Source of the DNA: Candidatus Poribacteria bacterium
GTDB lineage: Bacteria > Poribacteria > WGA-4E > WGA-3G
Length of the DNA stretch: 64,000 bases
Direction of reading: 5' to 3'
Assembly: GCA_026706025.1 (NCBI GenBank)
Contig: JAPOZO010000095.1
Span: 1 to 64,000, forward strand
Of the stretch, positions 16,630 to 26,831 are shown one piece after another. The notes beneath the pieces are model-generated. The model ran no database searches. It worked only from the letters and a program-made list of their open reading frames with translations, and was not told the DNA's origin. The translations under genes and the position numbers were made by a program. Each line of letters begins with the position of its first letter. Position 1 is the stretch's first letter.

Positions 16630-19600
16630 ATGAACCCAAGGATTTTGGGCATTATTGGAGGTCTCGCCTTAGTCGTCGCGCTCCTGTCACCCTTCATGAT
16701 GGGCAGCTCGAAAAAGGTGGAGCAGCTCTACAATTCCGCTGAAGACCTCTACGGGCAAGCGGATTATGAAGGCGCAATTGCCAAGTATACCGAGGCACTC
16801 GAAGAATCAACGAAGCGTGGTGTGAAAACCGAAGTTATTGACAAGGATTTTAACACGCTCGCCAACTATAAAATCGGTGTCTGTTACGCACGCCTCGCCG
16901 AACAGTCTGGTGATGTCAATCACTACGATACGGCGATTGAGTACATTGAAAAGGTTGCGCCGACAGCAACGATTCCGAAACACCAAGAGGGATTAACATA
17001 TCTCTGGGGGCACATCCTTTACCGAACCGAGCAGTTTGAACTCGCTGAACCGAAGTTCATGCAGCTGATTGAGAACTTCCCGAACAGTCTTTTCGTTGAG
17101 AATGCTTGGTATACTATCGGGCAGCTGAACTATAAACTGCAGAACTACGAAGACTCGCGTCAAGCCTTCAAATCTGTTCTTGACGGTTTCCCGAATTCTG
17201 ATTTTAAGGACGATGCACAATACTTCATTGCACAGTCGTTCCTCAACGAATCCAACTATGAACAGGCTTATCAGGAATTCGACAAGATTGCGACAGAAGA
17301 ATACAAGAATTATCCCGAGCTGCAAGCCGAAGCGATGTATAAAGCGGCTTTCAGTTTGAACCAACTCGGTCGCGACGATGAGGCGATCGGGCGGTATACG
17401 AACTTCATCACGCAGTTCCCGGAGAGCCAATACGTCACAGCAGCGTATTTTGACCAAGGTGCGATTTACTCGCGTCAAAAAGACTATGACAACGCGCGCG
17501 TCAACTATGAGTTGGCACTCCAAAACACTGCTGACCGCGAATTGCAAGCCGAAATCCAGTCCGCTATCGGTCGGACTTACTCCGATCAGGGTGACTATGA
17601 AAACGCAATCGCCTCCTACACCACACTCCTCGAAGAATATCCGGAAAGTGAATTCATCGCCGATGCGAAAATCGGTATCGCCGATAGCCATTTCCGTTTA
17701 GATAACTGGAGCGAGGCGACAGTCGCTTACGAACGCGTTATCAACGAACATCCAGAATCGGAAGATTTCATCCCTTACTGCTCCTACCAAATCGGTGAAG
17801 CCTACTACAAACTCGGCACAAATCAACGGAATGCTGGAGAGACCGAAACCAGTATCGCGACACTCGAACTCGCCTTGCAGTGGTATCAAAAAACAATTGA
17901 CGAATACCCGCAAGACCCCGTCGCACCGCACGCGCTCTACGGCGCGATTTGGGCACTGAACGATTTGGGACGCCAGGAAGAACTCGAAACGGTTGCCCGT
18001 GAGTTTATCGAAAAGAACAAAAACGATAACGAATTCGACATCCTCGCAGCAGAGGTACAACTCCGGTTCGCCGACATCAAACGGACGGAATTCAAACAGT
18101 ACGTTGAAGCTGCCGAAGAATATGCCAAGTTGTGGGAATACCGCGATCTACCGAAGTTCCATCTCGTCAAGTTGATGGGTAAATTCTTTGAAGGTCGTTC
18201 CTATTACGAAGCCGCGAAACCTGAAGGGTATCAGGAAGGTGATGCTGGCGAAGGCTTCAATCAAGAACACCTTCAGAAATCTGTTGCAGCCTATCAACAA
18301 GCCGTCGCTATGTTTAATGACGATGCCTTCCTCCCCGGGGTCGCTGAGGAACGTTATGACGACTTCAGTGAACGGGGCGCACGGGTAGAAGCCTGTCTGA
18401 TGAACGAAGCACTCTCCCACGAGATGCTCGGTAACTGGCTGCAAGCGCGCGAACGGTACGCCTCTATCCCAGAAACGAGCGAATACTACGAACGCGCACT
18501 CCTCCTCGTTGCTAACAGTCATGTTAAAGAAGGCGATAAAGAGGGCGCCATTGACTACTACAACACGATTTTAGACAAACTCGCCGATGCTGACAACCGC
18601 TCGTTGGCAGAAATCAAACTCGCTGACCTGCTCCGCGCAGAGGAACGGTTTGAAGAAGCCGCTGTCCAGTACCAAGCTGTGGTTGATGGTAATCCAGCCG
18701 GTGAATATGCCGACGATGCACTCTATCTCGTCGGGCTCTGCTACTACCGAGTGGCTTCCGAAAAACCGGAACTCTTGGCATCCTCAGAAGCCGCCTTCAA
18801 ACGCGTGATTACCGACTATCCCGATAGCCCTAACGCCGTTGAGGCCTACTACGGCTTGGCACTCGCCTATCGTGATGCCGCACAAAAACAGAACGATACG
18901 GAAAAATGGACCCTCATCCTTTCGCTCGTTGACGAAGCACACGAAAAATTTGGATCGAGCGACAGCGAACTCGTTCTGAAGGCACTCGGCCAAATTGAAT
19001 TGATTAAAGCGACCGCAATTGAAAACACGAGCGAAGAGGTTGACCTTGATATGCTCGTGGCTTCTTTGAAACGTGTTGTTGAAAATACCGGCGCGCCAGA
19101 AGAGGTACGCAGTCGTTCACAATTGAAGATTGGGCACACCTACTACGGTGAAAAACGCTACGACGAAGCCCTCGCCGAGTATCTCTTCTTCGTGCAAACC
19201 TTCCCGAATAGCGAACTCGCCCCGAACGCCCAATACCAAGCAGCCGTGTGTCACTATCAAATCGCACAAGCCGCAACAGATGCTGGTAGCAAGAAACTGA
19301 GCTTCCAGAACGCCGTTAGTGCTGCTGAAAAAGTATCAACGCTGACGAATGACGCGAATAACCTGATCAGTGCTAATTACACTGCAGGTTTAGCCTTGTT
19401 AGGGTTAGAGGACTCTAAAGGTGCAGCGGATGCCTTCCGACGGGTTACGGCGCAGGAAGGCAAAACCGAGGATGAAGCGCGGAAGATGCTTGTCTTCCAA
19501 GCACACTCACGGCTCGCTGAACTCAACGGCACCCTTGGCGACCACGCCGCCGCGGTGCAAGAGTACCAGTACATTATTGAAAATACTGAAGACGTTGACC

Positions 19601-21330
19601 TGAAGGGGCGTTCCTACTTCGCAATGGCTTTCGCGCAAGAGGAACAACTCCAAGCAAATCAGGACGCCTTGATGAGCTACCAGAACGCTATTGAATTGGT
19701 CGAGGATCCGCTCACAAAAGCGCAATCCTACTACCGAATGGGACTGATTTATCAGGACAAACTCAAACAATCCGATAAAGCGTTGGAAACCTTCCAAACC
19801 CTCGTCGGTGAGTACAGCGGTTCAGACAACACGAATATCGCATCAATGGTCGCTGATGCTGGCATCCGTCGCTCGACGCTTTATGTCGAATTGGGACGCT
19901 TAGACGAAGCCATCGCTGAAGCGGTGGAAGCACTTAACCGGACGAAGTCGAACCCGAATGCAAGTGTCGCAGAAAAAGCCGCTGCGCAGTACAACCTCGG
20001 TTTCCTCTATTCCGACAAAGCGCGCTCCCTTTTCTCTAACGCACCCGGAACCGACCTCCAACCGTACATTGATACGAGCCGCCAAGCTGCCGGCTCCTTC
20101 TTTGAAGTGAGCTCAATCGCAGCACCGGTTGAAAAAGCCGATAAGAAGACAGTGATTCCGTACGTGCAGAACTCGCTGTTCCAAGCCGGTCAGATCTTCT
20201 ACTCTGTCGGTATCGGCGTGAAACTGCCAGAAGACTTGGTAAGCGCGCTCACACCGCTAACAACGTTTGTCGCCCACGTCGATAAAGGCTTGTTCCCGCA
20301 ATCGGATGCACTCCGTAAGAACACAGAGACCTCTCTGAACTACCTCGCCGCCGCGAACTTTGAGTTGGGTCGGATGCAGGTAGGTATGGACGGTGAGATG
20401 TCTGAGAAAGCGGTCGATTATTTTGTCGCTGCTGCAGACGTGTTCCGTGATATGGTCAGTCGCTATCCAAACGCTAAAGATGCCGCTTATTGGCAATATC
20501 ACGTCGGTGAATCCTACTTCGCTTCGCAACAATTTGAGAACGCTATTACAGAATACGAGAAGGTCCGCCAAGTGGATAAAAACCACACGAGCGCGCCTGA
20601 ATCGTTGTATGCGATCTCAACCTGTGCGCAGCTGCTCAGTGAAGCCGCCGAAGAAGCAGGCGATGCCGAGGCACAGCAGCGTTGGTACGATCGACTCTTC
20701 GCCGCCAATGAAGCACTCGCTGCGGAGTACCCAGATAGCAAGTACACCGCTGATGCGCTTATCAATATCGGTAACAAGTACTTCAACGCCGGTTCGGAGG
20801 AAGGTATCGAGCAAGCAGCACGTATCAGCCTCTATCAACAGGCAATTGATCACTACCAGAGAGCGATTAACACACCGGGCATCGGTGCCGAATCGAAATC
20901 GACAGCGCAAGGCTATCTCAACGATACTGCCAACGCGCTCGCTTACTACGAATACGATGTGGCAAATCTGATGCTGACTGAGGCGAAACTCGCAAGTGGC
21001 GATGAACAGAAAACGAAGGTTGAAACCACTATCGAGGCGTTCAAGAAGATTATTGAAGCCTACCCGACCAGCAAATACGCCGACCTCGGTCTCGTGCAGA
21101 TCGGTGAAGCCTACATGGTGTTGGCGGACGCCGACGATATATATTTCAACGACGCTTTGGAATACTTCAACCGTCTCTGGGCAAAATATGAAGTCAATAA
21201 GCCGGTTGATACAAAAGTCAATAGTGCTCTCACGTATGCTCAGAACCAGGTACAGGTTATCCTGAGTTATATGCGAGCAAACAACCTGGAAATTCGCGAG
21301 GGTGCTGACCGCGCTGGCGGTGGCGAATAA
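16630..21330 (+). CDS. Giant tetratricopeptide-repeat envelope protein
   Basis: This 1566-residue protein opens with a short cytoplasmic end and one hydrophobic helix ('ILGIIGGLALVVALLSPFMMG', about 4-25), either a signal anchor or an uncleaved signal. The rest is almost entirely TPR-like units of the BamD/YbgF type with a recurring 'A..EY..AL..YPDS..A..A.Y.IG..Y' pattern, for example near residues 40-60, 125-160, 200-235, 335-375, 700-735, 840-870 and 1470-1500. I estimate more than 25 units. It is probably a periplasmic scaffold. It starts 164 nt after the anti-sigma gene, behind a heptamer repeat and an AAGGAGAA ribosome-binding site. Its target or partner is unknown. Confidence 0.88.
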   Translation: MNPRILGIIGGLALVVALLSPFMMGSSKKVEQLYNSAEDLYGQADYEGAIAKYTEALEESTKRGVKTEVIDKDFNTLANYKIGVCYARLAEQSGDVNHYDTAIEYIEKVAPTATIPKHQEGLTYLWGHILYRTEQFELAEPKFMQLIENFPNSLFVENAWYTIGQLNYKLQNYEDSRQAFKSVLDGFPNSDFKDDAQYFIAQSFLNESNYEQAYQEFDKIATEEYKNYPELQAEAMYKAAFSLNQLGRDDEAIGRYTNFITQFPESQYVTAAYFDQGAIYSRQKDYDNARVNYELALQNTADRELQAEIQSAIGRTYSDQGDYENAIASYTTLLEEYPESEFIADAKIGIADSHFRLDNWSEATVAYERVINEHPESEDFIPYCSYQIGEAYYKLGTNQRNAGETETSIATLELALQWYQKTIDEYPQDPVAPHALYGAIWALNDLGRQEELETVAREFIEKNKNDNEFDILAAEVQLRFADIKRTEFKQYVEAAEEYAKLWEYRDLPKFHLVKLMGKFFEGRSYYEAAKPEGYQEGDAGEGFNQEHLQKSVAAYQQAVAMFNDDAFLPGVAEERYDDFSERGARVEACLMNEALSHEMLGNWLQARERYASIPETSEYYERALLLVANSHVKEGDKEGAIDYYNTILDKLADADNRSLAEIKLADLLRAEERFEEAAVQYQAVVDGNPAGEYADDALYLVGLCYYRVASEKPELLASSEAAFKRVITDYPDSPNAVEAYYGLALAYRDAAQKQNDTEKWTLILSLVDEAHEKFGSSDSELVLKALGQIELIKATAIENTSEEVDLDMLVASLKRVVENTGAPEEVRSRSQLKIGHTYYGEKRYDEALAEYLFFVQTFPNSELAPNAQYQAAVCHYQIAQAATDAGSKKLSFQNAVSAAEKVSTLTNDANNLISANYTAGLALLGLEDSKGAADAFRRVTAQEGKTEDEARKMLVFQAHSRLAELNGTLGDHAAAVQEYQYIIENTEDVDLKGRSYFAMAFAQEEQLQANQDALMSYQNAIELVEDPLTKAQSYYRMGLIYQDKLKQSDKALETFQTLVGEYSGSDNTNIASMVADAGIRRSTLYVELGRLDEAIAEAVEALNRTKSNPNASVAEKAAAQYNLGFLYSDKARSLFSNAPGTDLQPYIDTSRQAAGSFFEVSSIAAPVEKADKKTVIPYVQNSLFQAGQIFYSVGIGVKLPEDLVSALTPLTTFVAHVDKGLFPQSDALRKNTETSLNYLAAANFELGRMQVGMDGEMSEKAVDYFVAAADVFRDMVSRYPNAKDAAYWQYHVGESYFASQQFENAITEYEKVRQVDKNHTSAPESLYAISTCAQLLSEAAEEAGDAEAQQRWYDRLFAANEALAAEYPDSKYTADALINIGNKYFNAGSEEGIEQAARISLYQQAIDHYQRAINTPGIGAESKSTAQGYLNDTANALAYYEYDVANLMLTEAKLASGDEQKTKVETTIEAFKKIIEAYPTSKYADLGLVQIGEAYMVLADADDIYFNDALEYFNRLWAKYEVNKPVDTKVNSALTYAQNQVQVILSYMRANNLEIREGADRAGGGE

Positions 21331-21355
21331 TCGCCAGAGTTTCCAGTTTCTTGCA

Positions 21356-21377
21356 GCCCCGCTCTCCTGAGCGGGGC
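21356..21377 (+). terminator. Probable terminator of the TPR gene
   Basis: A perfect 9-bp stem GCCCCGCTC/GAGCGGGGC with a 4-nt loop TCCT, followed by TTCTCT. The T-tract is weak, but the position just after the stop codon supports the call. Confidence 0.6.
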
Positions 21378-21500
21378 TTCTCTAAACGCTAAAGGAGGAT
21401 GCCGTCAGGTATCCTCCGTTCTTATGAACCCGCCTGAATCCTGAAACCCCTAATCCCGAAAATTCGCGATTTAGACGACGTCTGAGGAGCCTGCTAAACA

Positions 21501-22670
21501 GTGTATGATGAATTAATAGTGCCACCGCGCGTGCTGCTCGGTCCCGGACCGAGTGAAGCCAACGCGCGGGTTCTTAAAGCAATGACGACCCCGATGCTGG
21601 GGTACTTAGATGCCAAATTTGTCGAAGTGATGGATGACACGGTGGCACTGCTCCGCCAAGTCTTTGGAACCCAAAACAGATTGACTTTACCAGTCTCAGG
21701 GACTGGAACCGCAGGTATGGAAGCCGCTCTTGCTAATGTTGTTGAACCTGGCGATGGCGTCGTTGTGGGTATCAACGGCTACTTTGGCGAGCGGATCGCC
21801 AACATCGCTGCACGCTGCGGCGGGGTCGTTACAACTGTAGAAGCCGAGTGGGGCACACACATTCCCACCGAAAAGATTGCCGAAGCCGTCGCCAAGACTT
21901 CTGCCCCGAAACTACTTGCGTTGGTGCATGGAGAGACCTCTACCGGTATCCTTCAGCCCTTGGCAGATGCAATTGAGATCGCACACAGCAGCGGCGCCCT
22001 CTTTCTCGCTGACTGCGTAACCTCTCTCGGTGGACAGCCTGTGGACATGGATGCCCGCGGTATTGATATTGCCTATAGCTGCACGCAAAAATGCCTCGCC
22101 GGTCCGCCCGGACTCTCGCCCATCAGTTTCAATGAACGCGCTGTTAATGTAATTCGGAACCGAAAAACACCTATCCAGAGTTTCTATCTCGATATGACAC
22201 TTCTTGAAAACTATTGGCACGGCGAGAAACGGAGTTATCATCACACGGTTTCGATGTCAATGATTTACGCCTTACGAGAGGCACTACGCGTCGTTTTAGA
22301 AGAAGGGTTGGCGGCGCGTTATGAACGACATGAACTCAACGCCAGCGCGCTCCTCACAGGTGCAAAAGCGATCGGATTGCAGCCCGCAGCGGAAGAGGGT
22401 TACCGCGCGCCTATGCTAACCACGCTGCGCATCCCCGACGGTATTGATGACGCGACCATTCGGAAACGTTTAATTACGGATTACGGGATAGAGATCGGCG
22501 CCGGTTTGGGGACCTTTGCTGGAAAGGCGTGGCGAATTGGACTGATGGGCGAATCTGCTAATGAGCGGAATGTCATGCTTGTTCTCAACGCATTAGAGAA
22601 ACTGCTGATCGAGTTCGGGCATAGCGTGGCACCCGGTACGGCTGTTCATGCGGCATCGCAGGTGTATTAG
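21501..22670 (+). CDS. Class V aminotransferase (alanine/serine-glyoxylate aminotransferase type)
   Basis: 389 residues, a PLP enzyme of the AGXT/SGAT group that moves an amino group between alanine or serine and glyoxylate. Fold-type I marks are 'LGPGPSEANARVLKAM' (about 13-28), 'SGTGTAGMEAALANVV' (about 66-81, phosphate binding), 'LVHGETSTG' (about 141-149), 'FLADCVTSLGG' (about 170-180, the PLP-ring Asp) and 'SCTQKCLAGPPG' (about 193-204) with the Schiff-base lysine. The start is a GTG at 21501, preceded by GAGG. Its 3' end coincides with the left arm of an inverted repeat at 22667, so the stop codon TAG lies inside the repeat. Confidence 0.9.
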   Translation: MYDELIVPPRVLLGPGPSEANARVLKAMTTPMLGYLDAKFVEVMDDTVALLRQVFGTQNRLTLPVSGTGTAGMEAALANVVEPGDGVVVGINGYFGERIANIAARCGGVVTTVEAEWGTHIPTEKIAEAVAKTSAPKLLALVHGETSTGILQPLADAIEIAHSSGALFLADCVTSLGGQPVDMDARGIDIAYSCTQKCLAGPPGLSPISFNERAVNVIRNRKTPIQSFYLDMTLLENYWHGEKRSYHHTVSMSMIYALREALRVVLEEGLAARYERHELNASALLTGAKAIGLQPAAEEGYRAPMLTTLRIPDGIDDATIRKRLITDYGIEIGAGLGTFAGKAWRIGLMGESANERNVMLVLNALEKLLIEFGHSVAPGTAVHAASQVY

Positions 22671-23154
22671 CCGTCGGCTGTCAGCCGTCAGCCTTTAGCG
22701 GTCAGTTATTAGGAGAAAGTATGCGGGATTTCAGGAGATTACAGGTGTGGAGCAGATCTCACGATTTAACTTTACGGATATACGAGTTAACATCTCAATT
22801 CCCGCGCGATGAGATATATGGACTCACAAGTCAAATCCGTCGCGCTTGTGCTTCAATCCCAACAAATATCGCTGAAGGCTGTGGAAGAGATAGCTCCGCT
22901 GAATTCGCCCGTTTTCTTCAGATAGCAATGGGGTCAACAAGTGAGACAGAATATCTTACTCTTCTCGCTCACGACCTGAAATACCTCAATGATATTCAGT
23001 ATGTTGAGTTAATCGACACAATCGTTAGTCTCAAGAAGATGTTAACTGCTTTACTAAGGAATATTAGAACTGAAAACTGACCGCTATTTTTTTTGACCGC
23101 TGACAGGTTTTTTCGTAGAAAAAACCGCCCTGACGGCTGACGGCTGACGGCTAA
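22667..23154. mobile_element. Inverted-repeat unit carrying the S23 four-helix-bundle gene
   Basis: The left arm 22667-22691 and right arm 23130-23154 are 25-bp inverted complements with two mismatches, starting TTAGCCGTC at each outer end. The 488-bp interval contains only the four-helix-bundle gene plus heptamer-type repeats (AGCGGTCAGTT at 22697-22707, AACTGACCGCT at 23073-23083, also inverted). The arms belong to the same heptamer family as the other intergenic blocks. Either the gene inserted into a repeat or the unit moves as a cassette. Confidence 0.5.
22721..23080 (+). CDS. Four-helix-bundle protein (S23/23S rRNA intervening-sequence family)
   Basis: 119 residues of the S23 family, first known from ORFs in intervening sequences of 23S rRNA and later found as stand-alone genes. 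Family blocks are 'DFRRLQVWSRSHDLTLRIYELTSQFPRDEIYGLTSQIRRACASIPTNIAEGCGR' (about 3-56) and 'EFARFLQIAMGSTSETEYLTLLAHDLKYL' (about 61-89). The biochemical function is not settled. Here it is not in an rRNA gene but sits between inverted repeats. The ribosome-binding site is AGGAGAAAGT before the ATG. Confidence 0.92.
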   Translation: MRDFRRLQVWSRSHDLTLRIYELTSQFPRDEIYGLTSQIRRACASIPTNIAEGCGRDSSAEFARFLQIAMGSTSETEYLTLLAHDLKYLNDIQYVELIDTIVSLKKMLTALLRNIRTEN

Positions 23155-23158
23155 TCCG

Positions 23159-24730
23159 CTACTCCCACTCAATCGTGCTTGGCGGTTTTGAACTAATATC
23201 GTAAACGACACGGTTGATGCCTTGCACCTCATTGATGATCCGATTCGAGATTCTCGCGAGTACATCCGGCGGGATACGCGCCCAATCCGCTGTCATCGCA
23301 TCGCTGCTGGTGACTGCCCGGAGTGCCACAGCGTTTTCGTAAGTGCGTGCATCTCCCATCACCCCGACACTCTTGACAGGTAAAAGCACCACCAATGCTT
23401 GCCAAATCTGGTCGTACAAGCCTGCCGCTTTAATCTCAGCAATAAAAATCGCATCCGCTGCCCGGAGTATCTCCAAACGCTCATAGGTTACCTCACCTAA
23501 AATGCGGACAGCAAGCCCAGGTCCAGGAAACGGGTGTCGTCCAAGGACATGTGATGGAACATTTAGTTCTGCCCCAACGGCTCGCACTTCATCCTTAAAC
23601 AGTTCCCTGAACGGCTCAAGCAATTCAAACGGCATATCGGATGGCAGCCCGCCAACGTTATGGTGCGTCTTAATCGTAGCAGATGGTCCCTTGACAGAGA
23701 CGCTTTCTATGACATCAGGATAGAGCGTGCCTTGTGCGAGAAAACGGAAATTATGTCCCATCTCTGCCACCGAGTGTTTGAAAGTTTCAATGAACTGTGC
23801 CCCGATGACCTTTCGCTTCTGCTCCGGGTCCGTAACCCCTGCCAACCCATCAAGAAACGGCTTTACTGCATCAACAGCGACAAGAGGAATCCCGATCTGT
23901 TTGCAAGTTTTGATGACCTCAGCGGCTTCGTCTTTTCGGAGGAGTCCATTATCCACAAAAACGGATACGAGCGCGGCGCCTATCGCCTGATGGAGCAGCG
24001 TCGCCAGCACCATTGAATCAATACCGCCGCTGACTGCACAGAGGACGCGCGCATCACCGACCTGTTCCTGTATTTGTGCTGTCGCGCGTGCGATGAAAGC
24101 ACGCATCGTCCACGTATTGCGGCACCCGCATATCTCCCGCGTGAAGTTCGCCAAAATCCGGTCAGCATCTTGGGTATGCTCCACCTCCGGGTGGAATTGT
24201 AAACCGTAAAACGCGCGTTCGGTATCTACCATAGCAGCGATAGGGGCATTCTCTGTCTGTGCAATTGTTTCAAAACCGATGGGAGGTGCCTCAATCCGAT
24301 CGCCGTGGCTCATCCAAGCAGAAAAGCAGGAAGAGAGTCCCTCAAAAAGCGGATCCGTTTTGCTAAGCACTTGAAGCGGAGCGTGCCCGTATTCGCGTTC
24401 AGTGGCTGGATGTACCTTCCCACCCGCTAAGAGCACTGCCATGAGCTGCATGCCGTAGCAGATACCTAATACAGGTATGCCGAGATTAAAGAGTTTCGCA
24501 TCAATTTTCGGGGCATCCGTCTCATAGACACTTGCAGGTCCGCCACTGAGAATGATCCCCTTGGGCGCGATAGCCTCTATTTCGGGCAGCGTCAGTGTAT
24601 ACGGGTGAATTTCGCAATAGATATTTTGCTCGCGGACGCGCCGTGCAATCAGCTGCGTGTATTGCGAACCGAAATCCAAAATGAGGATAGTCTCTTGTTG
24701 TGTTGATGCAGTGTTGTCGGTATAGTCCAT
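23159..24730 (-). CDS. guaA: GMP synthase (glutamine-hydrolysing) GuaA
   Basis: GuaA converts XMP, ATP and glutamine to GMP in purine synthesis. At 523 residues it has the standard length. The class I glutamine amidotransferase domain (1-200) has the nucleophile Cys91 in 'GICYGMQ' and the His-Glu pair in '[10 protein letters not shown]'. The ATP pyrophosphatase domain has the PP-loop '[10 protein letters not shown]' (about 228-237). The C-terminal dimerisation domain ends in the conserved '[16 protein letters not shown]'. It lies 26 nt after the unknown 102-residue gene on the same strand, so it may share a transcript with the OmpA-like lipoprotein. Confidence 0.97.
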   Translation of the reverse strand: MDYTDNTASTQQETILILDFGSQYTQLIARRVREQNIYCEIHPYTLTLPEIEAIAPKGIILSGGPASVYETDAPKIDAKLFNLGIPVLGICYGMQLMAVLLAGGKVHPATEREYGHAPLQVLSKTDPLFEGLSSCFSAWMSHGDRIEAPPIGFETIAQTENAPIAAMVDTERAFYGLQFHPEVEHTQDADRILANFTREICGCRNTWTMRAFIARATAQIQEQVGDARVLCAVSGGIDSMVLATLLHQAIGAALVSVFVDNGLLRKDEAAEVIKTCKQIGIPLVAVDAVKPFLDGLAGVTDPEQKRKVIGAQFIETFKHSVAEMGHNFRFLAQGTLYPDVIESVSVKGPSATIKTHHNVGGLPSDMPFELLEPFRELFKDEVRAVGAELNVPSHVLGRHPFPGPGLAVRILGEVTYERLEILRAADAIFIAEIKAAGLYDQIWQALVVLLPVKSVGVMGDARTYENAVALRAVTSSDAMTADWARIPPDVLARISNRIINEVQGINRVVYDISSKPPSTIEWE

Positions 24731-24756
24731 ATTATGTTTGTAGATCGGTTGTCTGT

Positions 24757-25065
24757 CTATAGGTCGCCACTATCTTTTAGAGGGTTGGGCACTGTCTCGC
24801 AATCAATTATATCGCCGGTCTGCGGCTCGAAAATGACACCATACGCTCCGGGAGGTGCGAAATCAATATCATTTAACATAGCCAAGCCAGTATTCGCGTC
24901 CTCTAAGTAGTAGTGCCCGCGATGCGTGTGTCTCGGTGTGTTGATACATCGCACGTGGTAGCAGTGGTTGTGGAACTGAATTGTATTTCCGTAAATGATA
25001 ATATATCTGTCTCCAAACAGATTCATCGCGATCTGATGGACGACATAAGGATCTACATGTTGCAC
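24757..25065 (-). CDS. Histidine-rich conserved hypothetical protein
   Basis: 102 residues, not recognised. The sequence is rich in His, Tyr and Asn, with a cluster '[27 protein letters not shown]' (about 30-56) that could bind metal. The second half ('[21 protein letters not shown]') looks like a compact beta structure. The start is a GTG without a clear ribosome-binding site, 6 nt after the stop of the OmpA-like gene, so translation is probably coupled. It ends 26 nt before guaA. Position conservation next to guaA in relatives would be informative. Confidence 0.6.
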   Translation of the reverse strand: MQHVDPYVVHQIAMNLFGDRYIIIYGNTIQFHNHCYHVRCINTPRHTHRGHYYLEDANTGLAMLNDIDFAPPGAYGVIFEPQTGDIIDCETVPNPLKDSGDL

Positions 25066-25071
25066 AATTTT

Positions 25072-26718
25072 TCAGTTAGTCTTGATGATAACATCAATCC
25101 TGCGGTTCTTTTCTTCTTTGTTCGGTCCCTCCTCAACAATAGGTCGGGTCTCTCCTAAGCCTACTGCGGTAATCCGTCCTGCGTCTACCCGCCCGTCCGT
25201 AGTGAGGAATCTCTTAATTGAATCCGCGCGCCCCATACTTACACTTTGATTGACCCTTGCATTTCCTAAAGAACTGGTGTGCGCCTCAATGCGTACCGGA
25301 TATTTACTGAATCCAGCCGTTCGTAGGACTTTTGCAAGCTGCGCGAACGTATCAATAAATTCTGGTCGGATCTGTGTGCTCCCGTAGGCAAACGCATTAC
25401 CGCTAACACGGATTAGGATACTATCGCTTTGTTGTGTGACGGCAGCCTTAGGAATCCGCTTCGCGGCGAGCAGCAAATCTGACTTCGCCGATGTTACCCG
25501 CTCTGTGCCTGCAATGGCGCGTCGTAGGTAATCTTCTCCCTCCGTAGCTGCTTTAATCGCGTCGTCATATTCCTTAGCAGCGAATGCGGATTGCGATTTT
25601 TCGTACGCCGAATTTGCGAGTTCATAAAGTTTTGCTTCCAGCTGCGGCACCTGTGTCTCAGTCTGCGCGGCGATCTTTTCGCCTAAACCCTCAATAGCCC
25701 GTCGGGCACGTGCTATCAGCGTATTTAATTCCTGCTGGGCGCGTTGCCTATATTCCCTGACCTCCGCAGTTGCGACAGCCTCGTCGGCGGATTGTCGCGC
25801 CTGTTGTGCGGACTGCTGCGCCTGCTCATAGCGATTCGCGTCCAATGCCTGTTTCGCGCTTTGCAGTTGTGCACTCGCCTCTTGCAGCTGCTTCGGCGCA
25901 TGTTGAGTGGCATTGAGGATTTGCGCACGTTGGATGATAACTTCCACCTGCGCGATTGCGATTTGCGCGTTCGCCTTTGCCGTCCCCTCTGCTTCTCGTT
26001 TTTGCACCGCCAATTGGTAAAGATCATTCACGAGTCTCTGGGCATCAGTCGTGGCATCTTCGGCATCAAGAAACGCCTTTTGTTCAATAAGATTCGTTAT
26101 AGAAGCGACCGCCGTTTGAACGCGTTCGTAGTCAGCGGTCTCCTTAATGGCAGGATAAATATCTACCGTAATATTCACAAGCAACTCTAAACCGGCAATC
26201 GGGACACGGAGTTCGGCTTGACGTAGTTTTGTTCTTAAATCCGCAATTTCGGCTGAGAGTTGTTCTACCTGTTGTTGGCTCTCATCACCTGATCTCAAAG
26301 CCCGAGCAAACTGCTCTTCGGTGATCGCTTGACGGATACGTTCGATTTCGAGTTCATACTCCTGTATCTTTAGGGCCTGTTGATATATCTGTTCTCGGAT
26401 AGAGATGACCTTCTGCTTCGCGTGGTGTTGTCGTGCTTTTGCGATAGTGATCAGTGCCACCAATTCCGCCTGATACGCGAACTCATAACTCTGCGGAATA
26501 TCCGACTTCTCTTGCGAGTTCCGAGCGAAACTCATGAGTTTCACTGCGCGGCCGTATTCCTCTGGCACCAAAGATTCGGCTCCCAATTCAGCTGCATTAT
26601 TAATGGCTTGTTGCCCGTCTTGGAACTGCGTCGCCAGCATAACTTCATCAATCTCTGGTTTCGTACATCCAAAAACGACGAGGCAAGTGCATAAGAGTAG
26701 CCATCCGTAAAATTTCAT
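25072..26718 (-). CDS. OmpA-family lipoprotein with long helical DUF4398-like region
   Basis: 548 residues. A lipoprotein signal has lipobox V-F-G-Cys18. Residues about 25-130 resemble the DUF4398 pattern ('AINNAAELGAESLVPEEYGRAVKLMSFARN') and are followed by a long Ala/Gln-rich helical region (about 130-410). The C-terminal domain (about 425-548) is OmpA-like and peptidoglycan-binding: 'IRVSGNAFAYGSTQIRPEFIDTFAQLAKVL', 'VRIEAHTSSLGNARVNQSVSMGRADSIKRFL' and 'GLGETRPI...NRRIDVIIK'. It would tether the outer membrane to peptidoglycan. It follows a related short lipoprotein gene by 113 nt and precedes the 102-residue protein by 6 nt. Confidence 0.9.
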   Translation of the reverse strand: MKFYGWLLLCTCLVVFGCTKPEIDEVMLATQFQDGQQAINNAAELGAESLVPEEYGRAVKLMSFARNSQEKSDIPQSYEFAYQAELVALITIAKARQHHAKQKVISIREQIYQQALKIQEYELEIERIRQAITEEQFARALRSGDESQQQVEQLSAEIADLRTKLRQAELRVPIAGLELLVNITVDIYPAIKETADYERVQTAVASITNLIEQKAFLDAEDATTDAQRLVNDLYQLAVQKREAEGTAKANAQIAIAQVEVIIQRAQILNATQHAPKQLQEASAQLQSAKQALDANRYEQAQQSAQQARQSADEAVATAEVREYRQRAQQELNTLIARARRAIEGLGEKIAAQTETQVPQLEAKLYELANSAYEKSQSAFAAKEYDDAIKAATEGEDYLRRAIAGTERVTSAKSDLLLAAKRIPKAAVTQQSDSILIRVSGNAFAYGSTQIRPEFIDTFAQLAKVLRTAGFSKYPVRIEAHTSSLGNARVNQSVSMGRADSIKRFLTTDGRVDAGRITAVGLGETRPIVEEGPNKEEKNRRIDVIIKTN

Positions 26719-26831
26719 GACTTCATCCTCAACCGTGATAGTGAAGCTTTAACCCAAGTTTTACCTACAAACACTCGCATGTGAGATCACCGTGCCGCAC
26801 CTACCAAATACTGACAACTGATAACTCACTT

